NCBI GenBank assembly: GCA_020635515.1
Contig: JACJZS010000002.1
Span: 971,001-1,035,000 of the forward strand
From: Flavobacteriales bacterium
GTDB taxonomy: Bacteria > Bacteroidota > Bacteroidia > Flavobacteriales > Weeksellaceae
Direction: 5' to 3'
Length of the DNA stretch: 64,000 bases
How positions within the stretch are numbered: position 1 is the first letter of the stretch; the number at the start of each line of letters is the position of its first letter. Positions 52,593-61,761 of the stretch are shown piece after piece. Both the position numbers and the translations under genes were made by a program. The notes beneath the pieces were generated by a model. That model ran no database searches and was not told where the DNA came from. It saw nothing but the letters and a program-made list of their open reading frames with translations.

Positions 52593-53654
52593 TCATTTTT
52601 TTTCTGCTTTTATTTCTACATTAATTTCATCTATCATTAATTCTGACACTGACTTCATTCCATAAATACCATAGTGAATATCATCATAAATGTAAGGATT
52701 TCTATTTTCATCTATACACTTATTTAATACAGGTATAGGATTAATTACTTTTACTTGGTTTGCTTCTAAAACAGAGATAAATTTATTTAAAAAATCTGGT
52801 TGTTTATTGAACGGAACGTGTTCCCAAAGTATTGTTTCTTTATTAGGGAATGGCATAAAAATAAAAACAATTTTATTTGCTTTAAAATATCTATCTAATT
52901 TTATATATTCATCTGCGATTTTTTGTATTTGCATATCGGGTAGTTTAATTTCAGATTTTTCACTTTCTAAGAAAAATATGGAATCATTTAAAATTGATTT
53001 TGGAAATTCCCTTCTTCCTACTAATTCAGCACGTAAGTAGTGTGGAGTATAGTTGCGAAAATACTTACTTGTATATTCTGATATTTTATTAGTAATAGGA
53101 TTTAATGATATAAATTTTAGTATTTCTGAAACTTTACCTGTCCTAATACTCATATCAAAATGGAAATATGGAATCTCTCGTTCAATTTTTTCCATAATCA
53201 CCAGCTTTGGTTTTGAAATCAACGAATCATGAATAAGCTGAAATAATTCTTTTGGCTCTGCTGCTGCAATATTATAAACCTTTAAATTCAGTGAATCCAT
53301 AATTTGTTCTGAAAAAATCTCATCTTGATCAGAACCTACTCCTACGGTCTGAGAATCTCCAATTAGCACAACATCAGGATTTTCAAAAAGTATCCTATTT
53401 CGGTATCCTATTTTATCAGTAATAGTTGTTGTTTTTCTTTTAATCTGATATGGAGTTTTTATTGAAAAACCAGCAACTTCTTCCATCGTTAGTCTTTTAT
53501 TGGAGTAATGAGGACCATAGATGGCAGTGTACTTTGCATTTATTGCTTCTCCTGGTCTAAAAGTGAAAAAATTATCTGGTAGAAATACCTCTAACAAAAC
53601 AGGAAGCTGTAGAATAAAAGCAAAAACCGATATATAAATCAAAAATCTTTTCAT
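52593..53654 (-). CDS. SGNH/GDSL-type protein of the polysaccharide acetylation pair
   Basis: The 353-residue protein has an N-terminal membrane segment (LIYISVFAFILQLPVLLEVFL), the SGNH nucleophile motif in VVLIGDSQTVGVG, and the Asp-His pair in YDDIHYGIYGM near the C-terminus. This is the AlgJ/AlgX-like or SGNH-hydrolase arrangement that partners with MBOAT acyltransferases. It starts three bases after the MBOAT gene, so it likely helps O-acylate a surface glycan in the periplasm. Exact substrate unknown. Confidence 0.8.
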   Translation of the reverse strand: MKRFLIYISVFAFILQLPVLLEVFLPDNFFTFRPGEAINAKYTAIYGPHYSNKRLTMEEVAGFSIKTPYQIKRKTTTITDKIGYRNRILFENPDVVLIGDSQTVGVGSDQDEIFSEQIMDSLNLKVYNIAAAEPKELFQLIHDSLISKPKLVIMEKIEREIPYFHFDMSIRTGKVSEILKFISLNPITNKISEYTSKYFRNYTPHYLRAELVGRREFPKSILNDSIFFLESEKSEIKLPDMQIQKIADEYIKLDRYFKANKIVFIFMPFPNKETILWEHVPFNKQPDFLNKFISVLEANQVKVINPIPVLNKCIDENRNPYIYDDIHYGIYGMKSVSELMIDEINVEIKAEKK

Positions 53655-53656
53655 TG

Positions 53657-55093
53657 TTAAAATTGGAAATAGATAAAATTCGCTTGATTACCTTTAAATA
53701 TAATGCAAATCCAAACTAATATAAAATAAAAGCTCCATCTTACTAATTTAGAATCAGGTAATTTTTCTAGTGCAAATTCATTTTTTCTTGCAATCCACTC
53801 TATAATCAAGAGAAGAATTAGCATTATAATTATAAAACTTTTAATTTCTACTTGAGAGGTGAAAAAGTTTCCTGAAAAAATAAATATACTTTCTATATAG
53901 CTCCAAGCATGCGATACACTTTCTGCACGGAAAAAAATCCAAGCGAAACAAGTAAGCGAGAATGTCCCAACAATGGATATAAATTCTTTAAAGCTAGGGA
54001 AAAAACTATTTTCTGAAATATCCCCTAAATTATTTCTATTACTTTTAGCAAGCATAAGCGGAAAAAAATAGAGTGCATTAATAAATCCCCAAATAATAAA
54101 TGTCCAGTTGGCTCCATGCCAAAAACCACTAACGAGAAATATAATAAATACATTACGAATTTGCATCATCTTGCCTCCTTTGCTCCCTCCTAAAGGAATA
54201 TATAAATAATCACGAAACCAAGTATTTAATGAAATATGCCAACGCCTCCAAAATTCTGCTATATCTCTTGAAAAATAAGGAAAAGCAAAGTTTTTCATCA
54301 AATCAAAACCAAGCAGTCGTGAGGTTCCTATTGCTATGTCTGAATATCCTGAAAAATCTCCATAAATCTGAAACGCAAAAAATACTGCTCCTAAAACGAG
54401 TGTTCCTCCTGAATAATCACTTGAGTTGTTAAAAATTGTATTTGCTAACTCTGCACAATTATCTGCAATCACAACCTTTTTAAATAATCCCCAAAGGATT
54501 TGTCGCATTCCTAGAACCGCCAAAGGGTACGAAAATTCCCTCTTTTTATAAAATTGCGGAAGTAAATGTGTGGCACGTTCAATAGGACCCGCTACTAGTT
54601 GTGGAAAAAAACTAACAAAAGCTGAAAACGCAATAAAGTCTTTCGTTGACTCTAGCTTCTTTTTATATACATCAATCGTATAACTCAGCGTCTGAAAAGT
54701 ATAAAAACTAATCCCTACTGGTAAAATAATATCTAACGTATTCGTCTGAATTCTTCCGCCAAAGAAAGTAAATGCTTGAGTAAAATTATCTATGAAAAAG
54801 TTATAATATTTAAAAAATCCTAAAAATCCTAGATTAACGATAATACTAACCCAAAGAAGAAATTTACGTTTTGATTCTCTTTCTTCATTCCTTAAAAGAT
54901 TTCCAATGGTAAAATCAACCAAGGTGCTAAATAATATCAGTAATAAAAACTTTGAATCCCACCAACCGTAAAACACATAACTTGCAACTACAATCAATAA
55001 ATTCTGTAGTTTTAAATTATTTTTGAATACAAACCAATAAAGCAAAAATACTATCGGTAAAAATATCGCAAAATCTATAGAATTAAAAAGCAT
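53657..55093 (-). CDS. MBOAT family O-acyltransferase
   Basis: The 478-residue polytopic protein has about 10-11 membrane segments and the MBOAT motifs LPVGISFYTFQTLSYTID, FPQLVAGPIERATHLLPQ, YGDFSGYSDIAIGTSRLLG, FAEFWRRWHISL-like IAEFWRRWHISLNTW and catalytic His in VSGFWHGANWTFI. It resembles AlgI/DltB-type transporters that move acyl groups across the membrane for glycan acylation. It lies between a glycosyltransferase gene (no gap) and an SGNH gene (three bases), consistent with a surface polysaccharide operon. Confidence 0.92.
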   Translation of the reverse strand: MLFNSIDFAIFLPIVFLLYWFVFKNNLKLQNLLIVVASYVFYGWWDSKFLLLILFSTLVDFTIGNLLRNEERESKRKFLLWVSIIVNLGFLGFFKYYNFFIDNFTQAFTFFGGRIQTNTLDIILPVGISFYTFQTLSYTIDVYKKKLESTKDFIAFSAFVSFFPQLVAGPIERATHLLPQFYKKREFSYPLAVLGMRQILWGLFKKVVIADNCAELANTIFNNSSDYSGGTLVLGAVFFAFQIYGDFSGYSDIAIGTSRLLGFDLMKNFAFPYFSRDIAEFWRRWHISLNTWFRDYLYIPLGGSKGGKMMQIRNVFIIFLVSGFWHGANWTFIIWGFINALYFFPLMLAKSNRNNLGDISENSFFPSFKEFISIVGTFSLTCFAWIFFRAESVSHAWSYIESIFIFSGNFFTSQVEIKSFIIIMLILLLIIEWIARKNEFALEKLPDSKLVRWSFYFILVWICIIFKGNQANFIYFQF

Positions 55094-56023
55094 CTATAAT
55101 AATTTCTTAAATTTTACTAATTCATTTATATTCCCTAAAATAATAGAAGGATATACCAAAGTATGATGAGCTTTGGCTCCGCGTATGATTTCTCTATATG
55201 ATTTTCCTGCATAACGAGAATAACGAACATAGTTTATATAAAAAAGAAAATACGCTTTTTTGTCATATTTCCATATTTTAGAGTGAAATTTATTTATGAC
55301 GTTTGAATAATAAAAAGCAAACCCTTTGGGGTAGTTTCCTCCATTTTTTGTAATACTCTCTAGGTTTACATGTGTATCTTCACCAATAATATGAACTCTA
55401 GCCGTTTTGTTTACATAAACTTGTTTGTAATCAAAATTCATAGATAGAAAATGATTCATAGCGGGGATATATTTATCAACCTCAGGATAAGAAAATTTGT
55501 ATTTCTTTAATATATCCGTTCGTTGTGCAGAGCATTTTTCTCCTTTTATTTTATATTCGAATCTCATCTGGTAATCATCTGCAATCCAAAAGTCTTTTGG
55601 AAATTTTGTCCCTTCAAAACTCCCATCTTTAAAAACACAATTGCATACAACACCAGCAACATTATCTATTTTCTCTTTCTGTACTCTATTCCAAGCTTCG
55701 TTATAAACCTGTAATGCGTGTGGGAGCAATTTATCATCGTGGGAAACTTTAGTGAATAATTCTCCTTCTGCATACTCAAGAGCTATATCAATATTTTTAG
55801 TTTCCATTTGATTTACCTCATTTTTAATGTACTTTATAGGAAAAGTAGCTTTTGGAATTAAGGTTTCTATAATCTCTCGGGTTTTATCTTTTGAACAATC
55901 ATCAATTACTATCCATTCAAAATCTGTAAACGTTTGTTCTAGGAGACTATCAAAAAGGCGTGTAATTATATTCTCTGAATTGTAACACGGCGTAAAAACG
56001 GTAAATTTATACTTATAACTCAT
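55094..56023 (-). CDS. Family 2 glycosyltransferase
   Basis: The 309-residue protein begins with a GT-A fold (YKFTVFTPCYNSENIITRLF, ECTFTDFEWIVIDDCSKDKT-like EQTFTDFEWIVIDDCSKD). The DD of VIDD and the later VSHDD motif (KVSHDDKLLPHA) are typical of inverting GT2 enzymes. The C-terminal half is basic and likely membrane-associated. It adds a sugar in surface polysaccharide synthesis; donor and acceptor are unknown. Its stop is immediately followed by the MBOAT start. Confidence 0.88.
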   Translation of the reverse strand: MSYKYKFTVFTPCYNSENIITRLFDSLLEQTFTDFEWIVIDDCSKDKTREIIETLIPKATFPIKYIKNEVNQMETKNIDIALEYAEGELFTKVSHDDKLLPHALQVYNEAWNRVQKEKIDNVAGVVCNCVFKDGSFEGTKFPKDFWIADDYQMRFEYKIKGEKCSAQRTDILKKYKFSYPEVDKYIPAMNHFLSMNFDYKQVYVNKTARVHIIGEDTHVNLESITKNGGNYPKGFAFYYSNVINKFHSKIWKYDKKAYFLFYINYVRYSRYAGKSYREIIRGAKAHHTLVYPSIILGNINELVKFKKLL

Positions 56024-56088
56024 TTATTTTGGTGTGTCTAAAATTTGTAAACAAAGGTATAAAAAACAGACTTTATATTTATTATAAC

Positions 56089-57903
56089 TTAGTAATTAAG
56101 TTTATATATGTTGTTATATTCAAGAATTAAAGAATCTGTAATTATTTTTTTGATTTCTTTATCTATACTCATTTTATCTGTAATTAATAATTTTATTTTA
56201 TTTTTAACAATATAATTTACTCTATTTCTTTCTAAGGAATTACTTAGGTTACTTTGATTAAAATCATAAAAAGGGGTATTATTCATTATACCGAGTTTAA
56301 GCTGATAGTCAAATCTACTTTCATCCATCCCTCCTTTATAAATATCCACCCAGTGCATTTTAAACGGGAATTTTATATTTTCATATATAAGATAGTCTGG
56401 AGCAAATACCTCAGGAGTAAATGCATATTCAGACTTTAACCACTTTTCATCAGATAAAAATGCTATATCTTTGTAAGAGGAGTTGCTTAGAAATCTTTTA
56501 ATCAAACTATATTCTTGTTTATCCATTTTAGCATATCTAAATTTTATATAAGAAAAATAAAGATTAAATACTAAAATAATCATAATATACCCATATAGAA
56601 TCTTGCTTTTTTTGTATATTAAAATAAATATCATCGCTAATACTGCAAAGAAACCTGGTGTGAAAACATAGATGAATTGAGCCGCATCAATAAATTTTTG
56701 ATAAAATAACGTAGCAGCTAATATGCCTCCTAGAGGTGCTAAGAATAGAAAAAATAATTTATTTTTATACTCAGATTTTGTAAAAAATGTAGGTAAAAAA
56801 TAAGGAACGTAATACATTCCTAAGTATAACAATGAAAAAACAAAGTATATAATATATTGTTTTAAATCTAAAAATTGCGAATTATTAACCTTAACCTTCC
56901 CATCTTGAAGTGGTTCGTAGAGATAGTTTAGATAAAATACCGAAAATAAACCTAACAGAATAATGTTAAGATAAAAGTATTTTGAAACTTGTTTTTTTTT
57001 AGTTAGAAGATAGACAAAAAAGACAAGAGCTGAAAACAGCATGATTGATGGAGCTATATTGATATATCCTATAGAGATTGAAATAGAATAAAAAATTAAA
57101 GACTGATAGTTTTTACTAATAAAAAGATATATCGCATTGGCTATCAAGAATTGCGGTATTATTAGTTTAAAATATCCAAAAGGTGATAAAGTGGCAAGAC
57201 CGAGAAAATCAAAAGAGTGGGAAAATAAAAATGGTATAGGTGCAATAAACACAGTAAATGAACAAATAAATATCTCTAATTTATTTAGTTTTCTGTTTAA
57301 AACTAGCTCAGCAGAATCAGTTACAGATAAATTAATAATTGTAATGAGTAGCGGAATCAAAACCAAGTAAAAAGCAATTGTGTAGTATTCAAAATTTAAA
57401 AAAATTCTAAACATCCATATATCAATATAGTGATATAGCGTTCTTGCATTAGGGTCAACTCCCATTATTATACTCTCAACCCCTGTTTCTGAAATAGTGA
57501 ACGCTTTATTAAAATAAAAAACATAATCATCTATAACGGAAAAAAAGGAGTCAGAATCTCTTAAATGTATTATATATAAAAAAATTATCACATATGTACT
57601 GGATATCAAATGGTATGTAATAAATCTTTTTAAATTAAACTTTAAACTTTCCCTAATATTAGTTCTAGTTTTAAAATATATGTATAGTATTAGACCTATT
57701 AATGCTATAAACAAGGTGGATCCAAACGAAGTTTCTAAAGTTGCTATTATATAAACTACTAGAAGCAAAGAACAGAGTAAATATTCAGATAGCGATAAGT
57801 ATTTTAGATATTTTATCTTGTTATAGAAAAATATTGAAGTACAAAATATAACAAAAGATGCTAGATAAAAGAATATAATTCCGCCTAAAAAACTACTAAA
57901 CAT
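56089..57903 (-). CDS. Large polytopic membrane protein, GT-C-like candidate
   Basis: The 604-residue protein has about 12 hydrophobic segments and a soluble C-terminal region of about 130 residues (KRFLSNSSYKDIAFLSDEKW on). The layout resembles GT-C lipid-sugar glycosyltransferases or Wzy-like polymerases, but I recognise no diagnostic motif and do not name it. It is 66 bases upstream of the glycosyltransferase gene and diverges from the flippase gene, so it belongs to the polysaccharide block. Confidence 0.7.
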   Translation of the reverse strand: MFSSFLGGIIFFYLASFVIFCTSIFFYNKIKYLKYLSLSEYLLCSLLLVVYIIATLETSFGSTLFIALIGLILYIYFKTRTNIRESLKFNLKRFITYHLISSTYVIIFLYIIHLRDSDSFFSVIDDYVFYFNKAFTISETGVESIIMGVDPNARTLYHYIDIWMFRIFLNFEYYTIAFYLVLIPLLITIINLSVTDSAELVLNRKLNKLEIFICSFTVFIAPIPFLFSHSFDFLGLATLSPFGYFKLIIPQFLIANAIYLFISKNYQSLIFYSISISIGYINIAPSIMLFSALVFFVYLLTKKKQVSKYFYLNIILLGLFSVFYLNYLYEPLQDGKVKVNNSQFLDLKQYIIYFVFSLLYLGMYYVPYFLPTFFTKSEYKNKLFFLFLAPLGGILAATLFYQKFIDAAQFIYVFTPGFFAVLAMIFILIYKKSKILYGYIMIILVFNLYFSYIKFRYAKMDKQEYSLIKRFLSNSSYKDIAFLSDEKWLKSEYAFTPEVFAPDYLIYENIKFPFKMHWVDIYKGGMDESRFDYQLKLGIMNNTPFYDFNQSNLSNSLERNRVNYIVKNKIKLLITDKMSIDKEIKKIITDSLILEYNNIYKLNY

Positions 57904-57966
57904 AACAATATAAATTTATGATTAACAAAGATATAATTAGTTAACTTAAATGAAAGATAAAAAATA

Positions 57967-57974
57967 TATTTTTG
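57967..57974 (+). promoter_or_regulatory. Candidate -7 promoter element of the flippase gene
   Basis: TATTTTTG matches TAnnTTTG and ends 26 bases before the TTG start at 58000. It supports that start and predicts a leader of about 20 nucleotides. Confidence 0.5.
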
Positions 57975-57999
57975 TACTTTTGAAAAAATATCGATTAAT

Positions 58000-59499
58000 T
58001 TGAGTTCAACTGATTCATCTCATAAAAGTATTTTTGGAAAACTCAGTATTTATGGAGGAGTTCAAGTACTAAAAATTTTAATTAGTTTAATAACAACTAA
58101 ATTTATTGCTCTTTTTTTAGGTAAAGAAGGAATAGGCTTATCCGATTTACTATCAACTACATTGGCATTGATTGGAGGATTCATAAGTCTTGGAATACCC
58201 AATAGTGGAATTCGACAAATTTCTTTAGCACATGCATCAGGCAATATTTCTAAATTCTCAAAATCTCTTCAGATACTTAAACGATGGAGTTTATTTTTAG
58301 GATTTTTATACGCATCTATTCTTATTCTTTTTCATAAGCAGTTGAGTGTTTTTACTTTTGGAACAGAAAAATACAGCAATTGGTTTTTACTTCTTTCTGT
58401 GAATGCAATTGTGCTAAATGTTTTGGTGTATTATAGCACCATAATGAATGCTTTAAGGTTAACAAAAAAAATAGCTCAATCATCTTTGTATATAACTCTT
58501 ATTATACCTACACTTTCTATTCCTATTTATTATTTCTATAGAATAGAAGGGATTTCTTATGTAATTATTATTTCGGGAATCGCTACACTTTTAGTCAATA
58601 TGTATTTTACAAGAGATGTAAAAATTAATAAAGTAAAAGTAACTTTCAAGGAAACACTTAAAGGAGGAAAAGACTTAATTAGCTTGGGAATATATTTTAC
58701 ACTAAATTCTATTTTGATTCAAGTTTGTGCATACATAATACGATGGTATATAGGTGATAATGGAAATAATGTAGAAACTTTAGGATTATTTGCCACAGGT
58801 AATGCTATACTTATTTCTTACGTAGGTCTTATTTTTAATGCTTTATTAATTGATTATTTCCCTAGTATATCAGCAATTAATGAGGATAATGAACAAATAT
58901 CAGATATTGTAAATAAACAAGTACAAATAACAACACTCATAGTAACTCCTTCTTTGATAGGAATCTATTTATTTATACATATATTAATTCAATTGCTTTA
59001 TACCGACTCATTTTTGGACGTAGTAACCATGATGAAATTTGGTTTATTAAGTTTAGTTTTTAAAGCAATAAGTTGGCCTTTACCTTTTATATTTTTAGCG
59101 AAAAACAAAGGGAAATATTTTTTACTCCAAGAGGTTCTTACTACCACGTTTAATATTATAGTTTCTCTAGTGCTTTACCATCATTATGGATTGTTTGGAA
59201 TCGGAATAGCTTTGACACTTATCATGATATTTAATTTTGGGATTGTATATCCTCTAATCAAAAAGAAGTATAATATCTCGTTTTCAAGTGAAACTATAAA
59301 AAGTAATCTTATATGCGTAATATTTGCTGTTTTGTCTTGTGCAATTGTTAATATCCTTGATTATCCTAACGCGTACTATGTTTTGCCTTTTATCTTAATT
59401 ATTTCTATAATTTATTCCTATAAAAATCTTGATGATAAAATAGGAATAACTGACATTCTTATCAACCTAAAGAACAAGTACATTATTCGAAAGAAATAA
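58000..59499 (+). CDS. Wzx-type polysaccharide flippase, TTG start
   Basis: The 499-residue MATE/MOP-superfamily protein has about 12-14 membrane segments and the O-antigen translocase start (IYGGVQVLKILISLITTKFIALFLGKEGIGLSDLL). It would flip lipid-linked sugar repeats across the inner membrane. The start is TTG: no ATG or GTG is in frame between the upstream stop at 57958 and the first internal Met at about residue 150. A TATTTTTG promoter motif is correctly placed. The + strand gene is surrounded by - strand genes. Confidence 0.85.
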   Translation: MSSTDSSHKSIFGKLSIYGGVQVLKILISLITTKFIALFLGKEGIGLSDLLSTTLALIGGFISLGIPNSGIRQISLAHASGNISKFSKSLQILKRWSLFLGFLYASILILFHKQLSVFTFGTEKYSNWFLLLSVNAIVLNVLVYYSTIMNALRLTKKIAQSSLYITLIIPTLSIPIYYFYRIEGISYVIIISGIATLLVNMYFTRDVKINKVKVTFKETLKGGKDLISLGIYFTLNSILIQVCAYIIRWYIGDNGNNVETLGLFATGNAILISYVGLIFNALLIDYFPSISAINEDNEQISDIVNKQVQITTLIVTPSLIGIYLFIHILIQLLYTDSFLDVVTMMKFGLLSLVFKAISWPLPFIFLAKNKGKYFLLQEVLTTTFNIIVSLVLYHHYGLFGIGIALTLIMIFNFGIVYPLIKKKYNISFSSETIKSNLICVIFAVLSCAIVNILDYPNAYYVLPFILIISIIYSYKNLDDKIGITDILINLKNKYIIRKK

Positions 59500-59506
59500 C
59501 TATAAT

Positions 59507-60442
59507 CTAGTCTAAATTTGGTCTTCTTAATTTTTGATCTACTTTCATAGATTTATAAAGCGGAGAACCTTGTAAATGAAGTTTTAAAAGTTTCCAATAA
59601 TTTTTATCCTCAAGCAAGGCACTTCTAGTTAATTTTATAGTCTTTAAAATTATATAAATTAATATGGAAAAAAAAGAATTGTGTTTTTTGAATATATAAT
59701 TTTGTGATATCTGATTCTCCATTTCCATACGTAAGTTTTTCTTCAAAATATTCTCTTTTACACTCACAGAACCTATATGAGTATAACTTACTGAAGGTAC
59801 ATAATAATTTTTGTATCCTTTTTTATGAAGTTTAATTCCTAAATCCGTTTCCTCGTAATATAAAAATATATTGGTATCAAAACCTCCTATTTCTTCAAAA
59901 ATACTACGTTTCAAAAACATAAAAGAACCTATAACATAATCTACTTCCACAGGCGAATTATAATCAGCTCTATAGTCTGGTAATCCATACCTTTTTATGT
60001 AATTATGCCTCCCAAATAATTGTAGTTTCAGATTATAGATATAACTAAAAGAATAATTATGTTTATTACTCTCATGTATAACCTTCGGACCTATCATTCC
60101 TGCGTTTGGTGTAGATTTATAAAAATCCAATAAATGTTTAAAAATAGGTTCCTTTACGACACAATCACTATTAACAAAAACGTAATAATCTCCTTTTGCA
60201 AAATTAACTCCAAACATATTTCCTCCTCCAAATCCTGTATTTACTGAACTTCTATATAAATGAATGTTTTCTTGTTTAGGGAAATTCTCTTTTAAAAATT
60301 GATAATCTTCTAATTCAGAATTATTATCCGTCACTATAATTTCATAAGATAACTCTCTATCCATTGTAGAAATTATAGAATTAATGCAATTTAAAGTAAT
60401 TTGAGAGGTGTTAAAGTTAATAGTTATGATTGATAAATCCAT
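59507..60442 (-). CDS. Family 2 glycosyltransferase (rhamnosyltransferase-like)
   Basis: The 311-residue protein has the GT2 pattern MDLSIITINFNTSQITLNCINSI, VTDNNSELEDYQ, NTGFGGGNMFGVNFAKGDY and YYVFVNSDCVVKEP, followed by the conserved FLKRSIFEEIGGFD and YYEETDLGIKLHKKGY. NTGFGGGNN and the DxD-like NSDC identify the GT2 branch often annotated as rhamnosyltransferases. It acts at the inner face of the membrane in surface glycan synthesis. It converges on the flippase with seven bases between stops. Confidence 0.88.
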   Translation of the reverse strand: MDLSIITINFNTSQITLNCINSIISTMDRELSYEIIVTDNNSELEDYQFLKENFPKQENIHLYRSSVNTGFGGGNMFGVNFAKGDYYVFVNSDCVVKEPIFKHLLDFYKSTPNAGMIGPKVIHESNKHNYSFSYIYNLKLQLFGRHNYIKRYGLPDYRADYNSPVEVDYVIGSFMFLKRSIFEEIGGFDTNIFLYYEETDLGIKLHKKGYKNYYVPSVSYTHIGSVSVKENILKKNLRMEMENQISQNYIFKKHNSFFSILIYIILKTIKLTRSALLEDKNYWKLLKLHLQGSPLYKSMKVDQKLRRPNLD

Positions 60443-60478
60443 AGTGTATTTCTCTGTATCAAAGATATAAAATTAATA

Positions 60479-61717
60479 TTACTTGCCAGTTTCTTCCACA
60501 TTAAACTCAAACTGTTTTGGCCAAACTTTTAGATTATCCTTATGATTTTCTTCCCAATCCTGCACTTCCTCTTCCCACTCAGGACCGGTTTGATAAAATT
60601 CAGATACTTTAAAATAATAAATTCCTCCGTTAATCATTCCCAAACTAAAAAACAAAATTAAAAAATATTCTGCAATTGGTCTTTTTAAAAATAAATTAAA
60701 CTTAAAATCCGTTTGATATATAGAATACAATAAACTAAAAGCAAGTATTGCATTTGGCAAATAAAAATATCGTGTATTAATTCCTATATTAAGCAAGTTT
60801 TCCTTATCTCCCAAGGCTCCTATGATTGAAAGTACTATTACCGACAAAAAAGAACCTACAAATATTAATTTTCTCTGCAAATCCATCTTATACGAAACCA
60901 ATATTAAAAATAAAATCACTAAAGTCCCCCATAATAATCCATACGATTTATAGTCCATTAAAACCTCTCTAAATACAATAGTTACTGGTTTAAAAAGATA
61001 CGTTAATATGGATTTAATCCACACAATAGAACTAAATAATGATAAAGAAATGGTATTTAATCTTTCTGATGACTCCTCCAAATTGAAATAAATAATAGCC
61101 ATTTGGATTGCTGAAGTTATAGCCAAAATAACAAAAGGAATTAAAAACTCTTTTTGTCTATTAAAAATCCACCTTATAAAGTACAACCCTGTAAGGAAGC
61201 AACTGATTATTCCTGTGAATCCTGCTAGTATTAGCATCCCGTACTTAAATAGATTTAGCTTTTTTGGATACTCGTCTATCAAGAAAAGGAAAACAACTAA
61301 TGCTAAAACAAACTGCGAATTAATCGAATTCAACCATATCTCTCCTGATGGATTAATGAATAAAACAACCAATAATCCTAAAACCTGCTTTGGTAAACTA
61401 TTCCAAAACGTTGACTTTCCGAAAAGAATTAACAATGCAGGAATCAGCTGAATTAACAATGCCAAAAAACTAGTTACCACAGGAGCATACAACATAGGAA
61501 ACCAACTGGCTATAATTCCAGAAAGATTAGAAAACAATGAATAATATCCCAAATGAACTTTAAATAACGCATCTATAAAGCTATTATCATATGCATATTT
61601 GTAGTAAATAGTTCCTTCTTCAGCCCAAAACCTAGGAGAAATCAATAGATTTGGAACTCGAAAAAGAACCATTACTAAATACACAAATAGATAAAAATAT
61701 CTGCCTTTTAATAACAT
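60479..61717 (-). CDS. Polytopic membrane protein of the polysaccharide block
   Basis: The 412-residue protein has about 9-11 hydrophobic segments and an early motif FRVPNLLISPRFWAEEGTIYYKYAYDNS, with acidic WAEEG after the first segment, reminiscent of GT-C glycosyltransferases whose first periplasmic loop carries an acidic motif. No annotation can be made firm. It is 37 bases upstream of a GT2 gene and 45 bases after the helicase stop. Confidence 0.7.
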   Translation of the reverse strand: MLLKGRYFYLFVYLVMVLFRVPNLLISPRFWAEEGTIYYKYAYDNSFIDALFKVHLGYYSLFSNLSGIIASWFPMLYAPVVTSFLALLIQLIPALLILFGKSTFWNSLPKQVLGLLVVLFINPSGEIWLNSINSQFVLALVVFLFLIDEYPKKLNLFKYGMLILAGFTGIISCFLTGLYFIRWIFNRQKEFLIPFVILAITSAIQMAIIYFNLEESSERLNTISLSLFSSIVWIKSILTYLFKPVTIVFREVLMDYKSYGLLWGTLVILFLILVSYKMDLQRKLIFVGSFLSVIVLSIIGALGDKENLLNIGINTRYFYLPNAILAFSLLYSIYQTDFKFNLFLKRPIAEYFLILFFSLGMINGGIYYFKVSEFYQTGPEWEEEVQDWEENHKDNLKVWPKQFEFNVEETGK

Positions 61718-61761
61718 ACTTAAATAAAATATCTAGCAAATATATAATTAATGCTGAAAAC

